Source: Holophagales bacterium (GTDB lineage Bacteria; Acidobacteriota; Thermoanaerobaculia; Multivoradales; JAGPDF01). From it: a stretch of DNA of 64,000 nt. Shown one piece after another: positions 20,575 through 28,222 of the stretch (position 1 is its first letter; each line of letters begins with the position of its first letter). The notes beneath the pieces are model-generated. The model was given only the letters and a program-made list of their open reading frames with translations. It searched no databases and was not told where the DNA came from. Position numbers and translations under genes: made by a program. Location: contig CP064972.1 in the NCBI GenBank assembly GCA_016699405.1, positions 1,386,001 to 1,450,000 of the forward strand. Direction: 5' to 3'.

Positions 20575-21126
20575 CTAGCGCCGCAGGTAGGTGCCGACGA
20601 GCTCGGCACGCGCCAGCACATGACCGGCCATCGCGTTCTCGAGCGCCGCCTTGTCGGGCCGGGCGAGCTGCGGGAGGGTCGTGTCGAGCGCGAAGAGCTT
20701 GAAGAAGTAGCGATGCCGGCCGATCGGCGGGCAGGGCCCGCGCCAGCCGGAGCGCCGCCAGTCGTTGAGCCCGTCGCGCGCGCCGGGCGGGAGCCGCTCG
20801 CTCGCGCCCTCCGGCAGAGCCGTCGTCTCGGGCGGTAGATCGAAGAGCACCCAGTGGACCCAGGTCATCTTCGGTGCCGTCGGGTCGGGGGCGTCGGGAT
20901 CGTCGACGACGAGCGCGAACGACCGCGTGCCGGCCGGAACGCCGCTCCAGGCGAGCGGCGGCGAGAGGTCCGCCCCGTCGCAGGTGTGGCGAGCCGGAAT
21001 GGCGGACTGGTGGGCGAAGGCGGTCGAGGTCAGTTCCATGGGAGCCTCCGGCGCCGAGCCGGCGGCGATCGCCGCGGCGAGCGCCAGCGACGCGGTCCAG
21101 GCAAGCGGTCGAACGGGGCGGTTCAT
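20575..21126 (-). CDS. YbhB/YbcL family Raf kinase inhibitor-like (PEBP) protein
   Basis: 183 aa from the ATG at 21126 (GAGGG nine bases upstream). Signal peptide about 1-25. PEBP hallmarks: DDPDAPDPTAPKMTWVHW ligand-pocket segment and GPCPPIGRHRYFFKLFALD. It lies 56 bp after the ApbE-like gene. Bacterial members have no settled function; a periplasmic small-ligand binder is the usual guess. Confidence 0.88.
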   Translation of the reverse strand: MNRPVRPLAWTASLALAAAIAAGSAPEAPMELTSTAFAHQSAIPARHTCDGADLSPPLAWSGVPAGTRSFALVVDDPDAPDPTAPKMTWVHWVLFDLPPETTALPEGASERLPPGARDGLNDWRRSGWRGPCPPIGRHRYFFKLFALDTTLPQLARPDKAALENAMAGHVLARAELVGTYLRR

Positions 21127-21182
21127 CGTCGGCCCTCGTCGACGATGGTACTCCTCACCCCGACAGGCGTCTGCCGCCGGGC

Positions 21183-22235
21183 TCACTGGGGGCGGAGCGT
21201 CGACCAGCGCGAGCCCTCGAAGAGCGGCTCGCCGACGCCGGATCCGACCAGCCAGAGCACCGCGGGTGCCGGGCGCAGCGACCCGAGCAGAAGCTGTCCC
21301 TGGGTCGATCCGGCGACGAACATCGCCGTCGCCACCCCCTGGGCGTCGACCGCGAGATCGCTCGCCGCCAGGGCCGCGACGAGGCCGTGCGACGGCTTGC
21401 CGTTGCGCAGGTCGACGTAGGGGGCGAATCGTTCGCCGGCGATTTCGATCGTCGCGTCGTCGGAAGTTGCCGCGGCCAGCGCGCGATCGCGCAGGACGAC
21501 CGGAGCGAGCGGTTCGGCAAGTCCGGGGAAGCGCAACCCTTCGACCATCCAGCCGCGGTTGCGCGGCCCGGGTCCGAAGGCGCGGAGCACCCGCCCGACG
21601 ACGACCCGAGCGTTCGTCACCCCGTCGCGCCGCAGTCGGTCGACCGCCCGGTCGACCGCCCAGCCGCGCTCGAAGCCCCAGAGCTCGATCCGGCTGCCCG
21701 CCGCCAGGGAGGCCTTGCCGGTCCGCCGATCGACTTGGAGTCGATCGCAGCGCGCGCTCTCGGCGGCGCGGCTCAGCACTTCGGGGATGGGGAGGGCGGG
21801 AACCGGGCGGCGCAGCCCCCAGTGCGCGTAAAGCTCACCGCCGAGCGGTCCGAGACGACCGTCGCTCCACAGACAAAAACCGAGCGCGCGCTCCAGGAGC
21901 TCGAGCAGAGCCGGGTCGAGCGCGACCGCCCGGCCGGCGCTCGTCGCCAGCGCAGCGAGCGGGCCTTCGGGGGCGAGCGCCGCCTCCGCCGCGGCGAGCT
22001 CGGCGAACGCTGTGCGCCCTGCGGCTTCGGCCCGGTCGCCGGGGAGACCGGCGATTTCGACCGACGCGGGTTGCCCGAACGCGCGGCCCTCCAAACGGAC
22101 CGCGGCGGCCGGCATCGCCGCTTCGGTTCCGGCGGGAACGGTCTGGCCGACGAGTGGCACGGCGCCGACCAGCAACGCGACGAGCGACGCAGCCGGGGCC
22201 CGGCCGATGGACGAGAGGGAAAGCACGACCCGCAT
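21183..22235 (-). CDS. ApbE-like FAD:protein FMN transferase, divergent active site
   Basis: 350 aa with a signal peptide (about 1-30). The family layout is visible: RIELWGFERGWAVDRAVD in the place of the usual 'DLGGiAKGyAvD', YVDLRNGKPSHG in the place of 'iiDPrTG.p', and DAQGVATAMFVAG in the place of 'aDalaTAlfv.G', including its metal-binding Asp. The Gly-Gly and Lys of the AKG segment are not conserved (WGFERG), and the nucleotide-binding part is weak. It may be a low-activity or repurposed ApbE. No flavoprotein substrate (NqrC, RnfG, FMN-binding domain) is encoded in the window. Confidence 0.72.
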   Translation of the reverse strand: MRVVLSLSSIGRAPAASLVALLVGAVPLVGQTVPAGTEAAMPAAAVRLEGRAFGQPASVEIAGLPGDRAEAAGRTAFAELAAAEAALAPEGPLAALATSAGRAVALDPALLELLERALGFCLWSDGRLGPLGGELYAHWGLRRPVPALPIPEVLSRAAESARCDRLQVDRRTGKASLAAGSRIELWGFERGWAVDRAVDRLRRDGVTNARVVVGRVLRAFGPGPRNRGWMVEGLRFPGLAEPLAPVVLRDRALAAATSDDATIEIAGERFAPYVDLRNGKPSHGLVAALAASDLAVDAQGVATAMFVAGSTQGQLLLGSLRPAPAVLWLVGSGVGEPLFEGSRWSTLRPQ

Positions 22236-22288
22236 CCTATGCGCCTTGGCGGAGAGACGCTCCCGGCTGCGGGGGCCCGGCGAGGCGA

Positions 22289-23542
22289 TCAGTCTCCCGG
22301 GCTGACGACGAGGCGTGCGAAGCGCCGCTTGCCGACCTTGACGACGTAGCCATCGGCACGCGGGGCGATCCGCGCCTGAGGATCGCTCGCCCGTTCGCCG
22401 TCGATCGACACCGCACCCTGGTCGAGCAGGCGGCGCGCCTCGTTGCGGCTCGGAGCGAGCCCGGTCTCGACGAGCAATCCGAGGAGCGGCCGCTCGCCGG
22501 TGAGGGCGATCTCCGGCATGTCGTCCGGCACGCCGCCCGAGGAGAAGACCTTCTCGAACTCGGCCTCTGCCTCGCGCGCCGCGTCTTGCCCGTGGAAGTC
22601 GGCGACCAGCAGCCGCGCCAGCTCCTGTTTGGCGGCCTTCGGATGGAGCTCGCCGGCGGCCAGGCGGCGCTTGCGCTCGTCGACCGCGTCGGCCGGCAGG
22701 TCGGTGAGCAGCAGGAACCAGTCGCCGAGCAGCGTGTCGGGGATCGACATCGTCTTGCCGTAGATCTCGGCGGCCGAGTCCTCGACGGCGATGGCGTTGC
22801 CGAGGCTCTTCGACATCTTGTCGTGGCCGTCGAGGCCGACGAGGAGCGGAACGGTGATGACGACCTGCGGCTCGAGCCCCTCTTCCTTCATCAGGTCGCG
22901 CCCGACAAGCAAGTTGAAGATCTGGTCGTGGCCGCCGAGCTCGACGTCGCAGCCGAGACCGGGGATCTTCGCCATCTCGACGGAGTCCTTCCCCTGAACG
23001 AGTGGGTAGAGCAGCTCGTGGAGCGAGATCGCCTGGTTGGTCTGATAGCGCGTACGGAAGTCGTCACGCTCCATCATCCGCGCCAGCGTCCAACGCCCGG
23101 CGAGGCGGATCATCCCTTCGGCGCCGAGCGGCGAGAGCCATTCGCTGTTGTATCGCACCACGGTGCGCTGGCGATCGAGCAGGCGGAAGACCTGGCTCGC
23201 GTAGGTCTCGGCATGGGCGAGCACCTGCTCGCGCGAGAGCTGCGGCCGCGTCGCCTTCTTGCCGGTCGGGTCGCCGATCATCGCGGTGAAGTCGCCGACG
23301 AGGAAGACCACCTGGTGGCCGAGCTGCTGGAAGTGCCGCATCTTGCGGATGAGCACCGTGTGCCCGAGGTGGAGATCGGGCGAGGAGGGATCGAACCCCG
23401 CCTTGACGGTCAGCGGCTTGCCGGTGGCGCGCGAGCGCTCGAGCTTGCGGCGCAGCTCGTCTTCGGAGACGAGGTCCACCGCGCCCCGCTTGAGCAGCGC
23501 GATCTGTTCTTCGACGGGAGGGAACTCCTGCTTCTCGGCCAT
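22289..23542 (-). CDS. tyrS: Tyrosyl-tRNA synthetase
   Basis: 417 aa. Class I signature DLHLGHTVLI (HIGH motif, about residue 58), tyrosine-pocket segments and HDKMSKSLGN (KMSKS, about 240), with a C-terminal S4-like RNA-binding domain (LLDQGAVSIDGERA). Length and motifs fit the bacterial TyrS type with a long catalytic domain (TyrZ-like). A TAAGCT hexamer at 23552-23557 lies nine bases before the ATG, so the leader would be only 2-3 nt. Confidence 0.95.
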   Translation of the reverse strand: MAEKQEFPPVEEQIALLKRGAVDLVSEDELRRKLERSRATGKPLTVKAGFDPSSPDLHLGHTVLIRKMRHFQQLGHQVVFLVGDFTAMIGDPTGKKATRPQLSREQVLAHAETYASQVFRLLDRQRTVVRYNSEWLSPLGAEGMIRLAGRWTLARMMERDDFRTRYQTNQAISLHELLYPLVQGKDSVEMAKIPGLGCDVELGGHDQIFNLLVGRDLMKEEGLEPQVVITVPLLVGLDGHDKMSKSLGNAIAVEDSAAEIYGKTMSIPDTLLGDWFLLLTDLPADAVDERKRRLAAGELHPKAAKQELARLLVADFHGQDAAREAEAEFEKVFSSGGVPDDMPEIALTGERPLLGLLVETGLAPSRNEARRLLDQGAVSIDGERASDPQARIAPRADGYVVKVGKRRFARLVVSPGD

Positions 23543-23591
23543 GGACAGGGAAGCTTAGCAAACCGACCTCCCCGCCCCGGCCGGTGCGGCC

Positions 23592-24230
23592 TCAGCGCAG
23601 CATCTTGAAGGCGTGTCCCCAGCTGCCCGAGCGGATGGCGTGGATCACCCAGGCCATGCACATCGGCTCGAGCAGACGCGAGGCCTCGATGCCGCCGAGG
23701 TCGATCGTCTCCCAGCCGAAGTCGGTGAGCATGCCGCCGACGGCGGTCTTGGCGTCCGCGTCGTCGCCGGCGATGAACATCGACGGCGGTCCGCCGGCGA
23801 GCTGCGGGCGGAACATCAGCGCGTTGCCGACCGTGTTGAACACCTTCACCACCTTGGCCGCGGGAATCAGTCGCTGCACCTGCTCGCCGCCGGAGTCGCT
23901 CCAGCCGACGCTGAGCGCCGGTCCGTTCGGGCCGAAGGCGAGCGGGTTGGTGGTGTCGAGAACGATCTTGCCGGCGAAGCGCTCGACCCCCGCCTGGCGG
24001 ATCGCCGACTCGTTGGCCGTGCCGAGCGTCGCGAGGACGATCCAGTCGCCGAACGCCGTCGCCTCGGCGAAGGTCCCGGCGGAGGCCTTCGCCCCACCCG
24101 CCGCGGCGAACGCCGCGGCCTTCTCGTTGCCCGCCTCGCGGGCGCCCATCATCACCTCATGGCCGAGCGTCAGAAACCCCTTGCCGAGCGCATTGCCGAC
24201 GACGCCGGTGCCGAGGATGCCGATCTTCAT
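23592..24230 (-). CDS. NADPH-dependent F420 reductase-like Rossmann oxidoreductase
   Basis: 212 aa. N-terminal dinucleotide-binding motif GILGTGVVGNALG (about 4-16), then VLDTTNPL and VVKVFNTVGNALM, which are typical of the F420:NADP reductase / metalloreductase (STEAP-like, DUF2520-related) group. The start overlaps the stop of the upstream membrane protein (ATGA), so it is translated with ECF cassette 1. The cofactor (F420 or flavin) cannot be decided; no F420 biosynthesis gene is in the window. Confidence 0.87.
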   Translation of the reverse strand: MKIGILGTGVVGNALGKGFLTLGHEVMMGAREAGNEKAAAFAAAGGAKASAGTFAEATAFGDWIVLATLGTANESAIRQAGVERFAGKIVLDTTNPLAFGPNGPALSVGWSDSGGEQVQRLIPAAKVVKVFNTVGNALMFRPQLAGGPPSMFIAGDDADAKTAVGGMLTDFGWETIDLGGIEASRLLEPMCMAWVIHAIRSGSWGHAFKMLR

Positions 24231-25642
24231 CGCTGTCTCTCCAGGTTCGGGTTGGTCTTCCCTTCAACCGGGAGAGGTGGGTCGGCATTCCCGACGCGCG
24301 GTGCGGGGACCTCCCAGCGGAAGAGAAGCGCTCGAGACTCTCGCATGGTGGCTGGGGTGTCGGGCTCTCCTGGCTGCCGTTCGCGGCAGAGCTCGGCGCC
24401 AAGGGGAGAAGAGACAGTCCACGATCCGTCAGGCTGTCGCTCGATCTGGGGAGGCTCGTCGCTCCAAGGCAAGGGCGCATAAGCACCGGCGAAAGGCTCA
24501 GGTGGCGGGGTGGTGGCATCGGTTCGTGGCGGTTCGATCGCGAGGGCGGCAGCGATCCGTCCCAGTCGCCGAGCCGAAGCGAGTCTCTGGGCCTCACGTA
24601 GTCCGTCGAAATCGAGTCGCTGCAGCGTCGGTTCCACGACCGGAAAGGGCGCCCAGGGGCAGATCAGTCCAACGAGCTGCGAACGTTCCAGCGACGGATC
24701 GGCCCAGTCTCGCGGCCAGCGGGGCACTGGAATTTCGAGGGCGCGCGCGACGAAAGCCGAGCTGGAGAGGCTCGCGGCTTCAAGGTGGGCCGAGGTGAAG
24801 GGGAAGAAGAGATCTGCCCACGGCGCGTCTTGCTCATGCGCCGCCGGGACGAGCGTGCGCTCGCGTGTCATCTTGCGGCCAAGGAGGGCCTCTCCCGCGA
24901 GCATCCGACGGAGATCGGACCCCCCCGCCTCGAGGGCGGCCAGCTCAGCCGAGACTCCAGCTGCGACCGCGGCGCCGTCGCGTTGCAGCAGGATGTTGGC
25001 GACGGTGAGCGCATGCTGCTCGGCGGGTCGCGCCAGCATCCAGGGGAAGGCACCGGGGTCGCGACGCAGGATCGTCGCTATCCATCGGAGCGCCCGGAGG
25101 TCCGCGAGCGCTCGAGTGCGGTCGCCCGAATGGAGAGCCAGTCGAGCGTCCGCTGCGAGGATCTGTGCGGGCAGCAGCAGCTCGTCTGGGTTCGCGTAGG
25201 CCCCGGAGGATCTCGTGAAGGTGTCGGCGGAACCTCCGATGCGCTCGGCGCCCGACTGCGGGAGCTCCGGGAGCGTCCGGAGCTCGTCGAGAAGCCGTTG
25301 CTGCCGAGCAACGACTTCCTGCAGACCGACGATCGCATTCTCGGACTCGCCACCCAACGGCACGTCTCGAACGATCTTCAGTTGCTTGCGAAGGTCCGGC
25401 GGCAAGCGGCGGCCGATCTCCAGGAGTCGCATCCCGAGGTTCTGATCGGAAGGCGGTGCGGGTGCGAACCAGTCGGCCAGCTCGAGCGAGCCGACGTCGC
25501 GCTGGAACTCCCGCTCGGCTCGGGCGAGGACGAAGGGGCCGAGGAGCTTGCCGGCGACGATGCGCAGGGCAAGTAGAAGGGTGAGGCCCATGAGCGCGAG
25601 GCCGGCAAGCCGAACCGTGCGGCGGACCGCATGGGCTCTCAT
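24227..25642 (-). CDS. ECF cassette 1: TM-anchored extracytoplasmic protein of unknown function
   Basis: 471 aa from the ATG at 25642, which overlaps the stop of the upstream small membrane gene (ATGA). One N-terminal span (LAGLALMGLTLLLALRIV) anchors a large, mostly helical extracytoplasmic domain with segments such as GLQEVVARQQRLLDELR, AQILAADARLALHSGDR and ADLRALRWIATILRR. It has the same size class, topology and helical pattern as the last gene of the cassette at 30083-32240 and appears homologous. I recognise no named family. The C-terminal 90 residues are Pro-rich (EPPRTDATTPPPEP). Confidence 0.75.
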   Translation of the reverse strand: MRAHAVRRTVRLAGLALMGLTLLLALRIVAGKLLGPFVLARAEREFQRDVGSLELADWFAPAPPSDQNLGMRLLEIGRRLPPDLRKQLKIVRDVPLGGESENAIVGLQEVVARQQRLLDELRTLPELPQSGAERIGGSADTFTRSSGAYANPDELLLPAQILAADARLALHSGDRTRALADLRALRWIATILRRDPGAFPWMLARPAEQHALTVANILLQRDGAAVAAGVSAELAALEAGGSDLRRMLAGEALLGRKMTRERTLVPAAHEQDAPWADLFFPFTSAHLEAASLSSSAFVARALEIPVPRWPRDWADPSLERSQLVGLICPWAPFPVVEPTLQRLDFDGLREAQRLASARRLGRIAAALAIEPPRTDATTPPPEPFAGAYAPLPWSDEPPQIERQPDGSWTVSSPLGAELCRERQPGEPDTPATMRESRALLFRWEVPAPRVGNADPPLPVEGKTNPNLERQR

Positions 25643-25965
25643 GAGCCGGGCCTCCGTTCCCATCGATTCTCGGTGGGGACCGTGACCGTCGAGAAGGCCA
25701 GACGAGCTTCTGCGAGGGTCGGGCCGGAGCGACTGACTCCGGGCACGGCTCCCGGGGTCGCGACGACATCGAGCGCCGCGAGCAACAGCAGTGCGAGCGC
25801 CCATGCCAGCCGCAGTCGGCGGTTCGTCCAGAGGCGGTCGATCCAGTGCTCGCGCCGGGGTGCGTCGCTCCAGGTGGCGTGCGCTCGCGCGAGCGTCGCT
25901 TCTCGCAAGTCATCTTGCGGCGCGACCGTGCGGACCGCGCGCAGAGTACGGCGCAGATCGTTCAT
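25639..25965 (-). CDS. ECF cassette 1: short single-pass membrane protein (anti-sigma candidate)
   Basis: 108 aa from the ATG at 25965, with GGAGG seven bases before it; its start overlaps the sigma-factor stop (ATGA). An N-terminal cytoplasmic part of about 60 residues (DDLREATLARAHATW) precedes one span (LAWALALLLLAALDVV) and a short outer tail. The position, size and topology match small membrane anti-sigma proteins, but there is no His/Cys zinc (ZAS) motif. Its counterpart in cassette 2 has the same layout. Anti-sigma function is inferred. Confidence 0.75.
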   Translation of the reverse strand: MNDLRRTLRAVRTVAPQDDLREATLARAHATWSDAPRREHWIDRLWTNRRLRLAWALALLLLAALDVVATPGAVPGVSRSGPTLAEARLAFSTVTVPTENRWERRPGS

Positions 25966-26549
25966 CGGGACCTCCCGTCGAGGAGCCGTCGCAGGCGTGC
26001 GAGGGCGAGGCGGCAACGACTCGCGATGGTGAAGAGCGGTACGCCGGTGGCCTCGGCCACCTCGCGCAGCGAGAGCTCCTCGAGATAGCGCAGGTAGATC
26101 GCCTCCCTCAGCTTGGGTGAGAGACGGCGGAGAGCGGCATCGAGGCGTTCGATCTCGACGGCACGAAGAGGATCGCCGGCGCGAGGCTCGAGCAGTCGTG
26201 CGGCCTCGTCGTCGGCGAGCGCCGCGGTGCGCTTCTCCTGGCCCTGCAGATCGGCCAGCGCAGACCGCAGGCTGGCAAAGAGGTAGGCACGCGGCCGGCG
26301 GACGGCGGCGAGGTCGGCGTGCGAGGCGGCCAGGCGCACGAAGGTCTCCTGCACCGCCTCCTCCGCGGTCGTGCGTGAGCCGCTGCGGACGAGCGCGAGG
26401 CCGAAGAGCGCACGTGCCATGCGGTCGTAGATCTCGCCAAGCGCCGCGCGTTCCCCGCCGGCAAGGCGAGCGAACAGCTCACCGAGGGCGTCGGCTTCGC
26501 CGACGGTCGGTACCGGCAACGCGCTCGACTCGGCCGCGGGATCGGTCAT
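25962..26549 (-). CDS. ECF cassette 1: ECF RNA polymerase sigma factor
   Basis: 195 aa. Region 2: ALGEIYDRMARALFGLAL and AEEAVQETFVRLAA with PRAYLFASLRSALAD. Region 4: LSPKLREAIYLRYLEELSLREVAE and GVPLFTIASRCRLALARLRRLL. No Shine-Dalgarno is visible; instead the CGTCT element of the shared promoter ends nine bases before the ATG. First gene of a coupled cluster (sigma, small TM protein, large TM protein, Rossmann oxidoreductase). The nearest relative in the window is the sigma factor at 31665-32240. Confidence 0.92.
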   Translation of the reverse strand: MTDPAAESSALPVPTVGEADALGELFARLAGGERAALGEIYDRMARALFGLALVRSGSRTTAEEAVQETFVRLAASHADLAAVRRPRAYLFASLRSALADLQGQEKRTAALADDEAARLLEPRAGDPLRAVEIERLDAALRRLSPKLREAIYLRYLEELSLREVAEATGVPLFTIASRCRLALARLRRLLDGRSR

Positions 26550-26558
26550 CGCGAAGGA

Positions 26559-26586
26559 AGACGGACCGACGCGGCGTTCTTGTCAC
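26559..26586 (-). promoter_or_regulatory. Shared ECF-type promoter, cassette 1 (GTGACA-N17-CGTCT)
   Basis: On the minus strand GTGACA (26581-26586) and CGTCT (26559-26563) are separated by 17 bases, nine bases before the sigma start codon. The identical pair with identical spacing lies before the paralogous sigma gene at 32240. CGTC-type -10 elements are usual for ECF sigma factors, so autoregulation is a reasonable inference. Confidence 0.65.
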
Positions 26587-26627
26587 TCGCGGTCGATCGA
26601 GGAGTGCGAAGGCCGAGCCTGCGGCCG

Positions 26628-27290
26628 CTACCTCGCCGCGACGAGGATCTTCTCGGCGGCGCGCAGGCCGAGGGCGACGTGGGTGCCGGAGGCGAGCTCG
26701 AGATCGAGCGTGTCGGCCACGTCGTCGCGGGCGAGGAGGGTGAGGGTGGCGCCGGGGGCGAGGCCGAGCCGTTCAATGCGGCGCAGGAAGTCGGGTCCCT
26801 GGTCGGCGATCCGCGCGACCCGGGCCGGCGCACCGAGCGCCCAGTCGGCGAGCGGCACGACCTCGTCGACCGGCACCTCGCCGGCGGCGCTGGGGATCGG
26901 GTCGCCGTGCGGGTCGGCGGCGGGGAAGCCGAGCATCGCGTCGATCCGCTCGATCAGCCGTTCGGAGACGGCGTGCTCGAGCCGCTCGGCCTCGTCGTGC
27001 ACCTCGGTCCAGTCGAACCCCAGCACCTTGACCAGAAAGAGCTCGATCAGCCGGTGACGCCGCAGGACGTGGAGCGCGAGCTGGCGGCCGGAAGCGGTCA
27101 ACCGGACGCCGCCGTAAGCCTCGTAGTCGACGAGCCCGCCGTCGGCGAGCGCCTTGACCATCGTCGTCGCCGTGCCCGGCGTCACCTGGAGCGCGGCGGC
27201 GACACGCCCGGTCGGCACGCGGGCGTCGCCGCGCTCCTGCTCCTCGAGCAGGATGCACTTGAGGTAGTCCTCGACGGTCGAGGTCGGCAT
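26628..27290 (-). CDS. mntR: MntR-type DtxR family manganese-responsive regulator
   Basis: 220 aa: N-terminal winged helix (about 1-70), metal-binding/dimerisation domain (about 71-140) and C-terminal FeoA/SH3-like domain (LGLAPGATLTLLARDD). Aligned without gaps to DtxR numbering the metal ligands are His79, Glu83, His98, Glu102, Glu105 and His106. Glu at the place of DtxR Cys102 is the feature that marks Mn-selective MntR proteins. It lies one gene away from mntH, whose promoter carries a palindrome. Likely represses mntH and the OMP gene when Mn(II) is bound (inference). Confidence 0.9.
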   Translation of the reverse strand: MPTSTVEDYLKCILLEEQERGDARVPTGRVAAALQVTPGTATTMVKALADGGLVDYEAYGGVRLTASGRQLALHVLRRHRLIELFLVKVLGFDWTEVHDEAERLEHAVSERLIERIDAMLGFPAADPHGDPIPSAAGEVPVDEVVPLADWALGAPARVARIADQGPDFLRRIERLGLAPGATLTLLARDDVADTLDLELASGTHVALGLRAAEKILVAAR

Positions 27291-27297
27291 CCGGCGG

Positions 27298-27303
27298 AGG
27301 CTA
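27298..27303 (-). promoter_or_regulatory. Candidate -10 box (TAGCCT), 7 nt before the mntR start
   Basis: TAGCCT on the minus strand is followed by seven bases and the ATG at 27290. No ribosome-binding site is present. Fits the recurring leaderless pattern, though the hexamer is weak. Confidence 0.35.
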
Positions 27304-27317
27304 CCGCATGCTGTGGC

Positions 27318-28193
27318 TCATAGCGGAATCCGCACGCTGATCCCGAGCCCGACGAAGCGGTCCGGCGCTGCCCGTGACCGTCCCCGGCCGGCCACCAGAT
27401 CGAGCTGCAGCCTGGGGGAGAGGAGAAGGGTGAGGCCGGCGTCGAGCGAATGAGCGGCCGGTGTCGGATCGCTCGCCGGAAGGTCGCCGAAGAGCTCGAC
27501 GAAGGCGCCCCAGCGCGGCGAGAGATCGAAACCTGCCGCGACCGTGTAGATCCACCGGGTGGCCGTGGTCTGGCCGCCCGATGGGCGAGCGGTGGAGGCC
27601 GTTTCCCATCCGAGGTTCAAGCCGAGGTCCACCCGATCGTTGACGGGAAGCGAGGCGCAGATCCGCAGCGACGGGTCGGCGCGCGGTGAGCCGAGCTCGT
27701 CGTCGCCCGCGGGGAGCGTGAGATGGCCGAGCAGTGCGAGGTCGAGCCGGTCGCCGTTGCCCCGCGCCAACCAACCGAGCTTGGCGCCCACCTCGGGATC
27801 GGTCACGCCGCGCGAGCGGTCGCGGCGCCTTCCGCCCGCGGCGTTCGAGGTGATCTCGCTCCAGATCGCCCCGGGCCAGGCAAGGCGCAGCTCGAAGCGT
27901 TCGGAAAGCCCCCATCGCAGCAATGTGCCCGGTGCCTCGAACCGGACACTCGAACGACCTGATGCCTGGTCTCGTTCGAGCTGCACGCCGACCTCGACCT
28001 GCAGCGAGCCGTCGGGGACGGTGACGGCCGACTCGGTCTGATCGGGCCGGTCGGTCACCAGCCCGGCAGGTGTCTCGGCTCCCTGCGCGAAGGCCCCCGC
28101 GCCGGCACAGCCGAGCAGGAGGTGGAGACATCCGACGCCGACAAGACCGCTGCGGAGCGTCCCGGTGGATCGAGGGGCTTGACTTCTTCTCAT
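27318..28193 (-). CDS. Outer-membrane beta-barrel protein, phenol MetA-degradation/transporter family
   Basis: 291 aa. Signal peptide with hydrophobic segment GLVGVGCLHLLLGCAGAG (cleavage near AFAQ; a lipobox LLGC is a less likely reading). The mature part opens with LVTDRPDQTESAVTVPDGSLQVE, the hallmark of the putative MetA-pathway family of outer-membrane proteins, followed by alternating strands and a C-terminal barrel strand (VGLGISVRIPL). It diverges from mntH across a 20-bp gap with a shared operator, so it may be a Mn(II) porin; that role is inference from location only. Confidence 0.78.
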   Translation of the reverse strand: MRRSQAPRSTGTLRSGLVGVGCLHLLLGCAGAGAFAQGAETPAGLVTDRPDQTESAVTVPDGSLQVEVGVQLERDQASGRSSVRFEAPGTLLRWGLSERFELRLAWPGAIWSEITSNAAGGRRRDRSRGVTDPEVGAKLGWLARGNGDRLDLALLGHLTLPAGDDELGSPRADPSLRICASLPVNDRVDLGLNLGWETASTARPSGGQTTATRWIYTVAAGFDLSPRWGAFVELFGDLPASDPTPAAHSLDAGLTLLLSPRLQLDLVAGRGRSRAAPDRFVGLGISVRIPL

Positions 28194-28207
28194 TCAAAGA
28201 TTCTAAT
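28179..28207 (+). promoter_or_regulatory. mntH promoter, predicted leaderless
   Basis: TTGACT (28179-28184), 17-bp spacer, TCTAAT (28202-28207), each matching the sigma-70 consensus at five of six positions. The expected start point is at or next to the A of the ATG at 28214. The stretch 28192-28224 is an AT-rich island in a GC-rich genome. Confidence 0.7.
28200..28205 (-). promoter_or_regulatory. -10 box (TAGAAT) of the divergent OMP gene
   Basis: TAGAAT on the minus strand is followed by six bases and the ATG at 28193, mirroring the mntH layout (TCTAAT, six bases, ATG). It overlaps the mntH -10 by four bases, so the two polymerase sites should exclude each other. No good -35 at 17 bp, but a perfect TTGACA lies at 28215-28220 (9 bp from this box, 17 bp from a weaker TTGAAT). 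Confidence 0.5.
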
Positions 28208-28222
28208 TTTGATATGTCAAAA
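28207..28222. promoter_or_regulatory. Palindromic operator, probable MntR box
   Basis: TTTTGATATGTCAAAA has perfect 6-bp arms (TTTTGA / TCAAAA) around a 4-bp centre. It covers the end of the mntH -10, the predicted transcription start and the ATG. An MntR-type regulator is encoded about 1 kb away. Binding would block mntH and probably the divergent gene. Confidence 0.6.

Noticed and set aside
20765..23608. 947-codon plus-strand open frame across PEBP, ApbE and TyrRS genes
   Set aside because: It is antisense to three clearly recognisable minus-strand genes and shows no motifs of its own.
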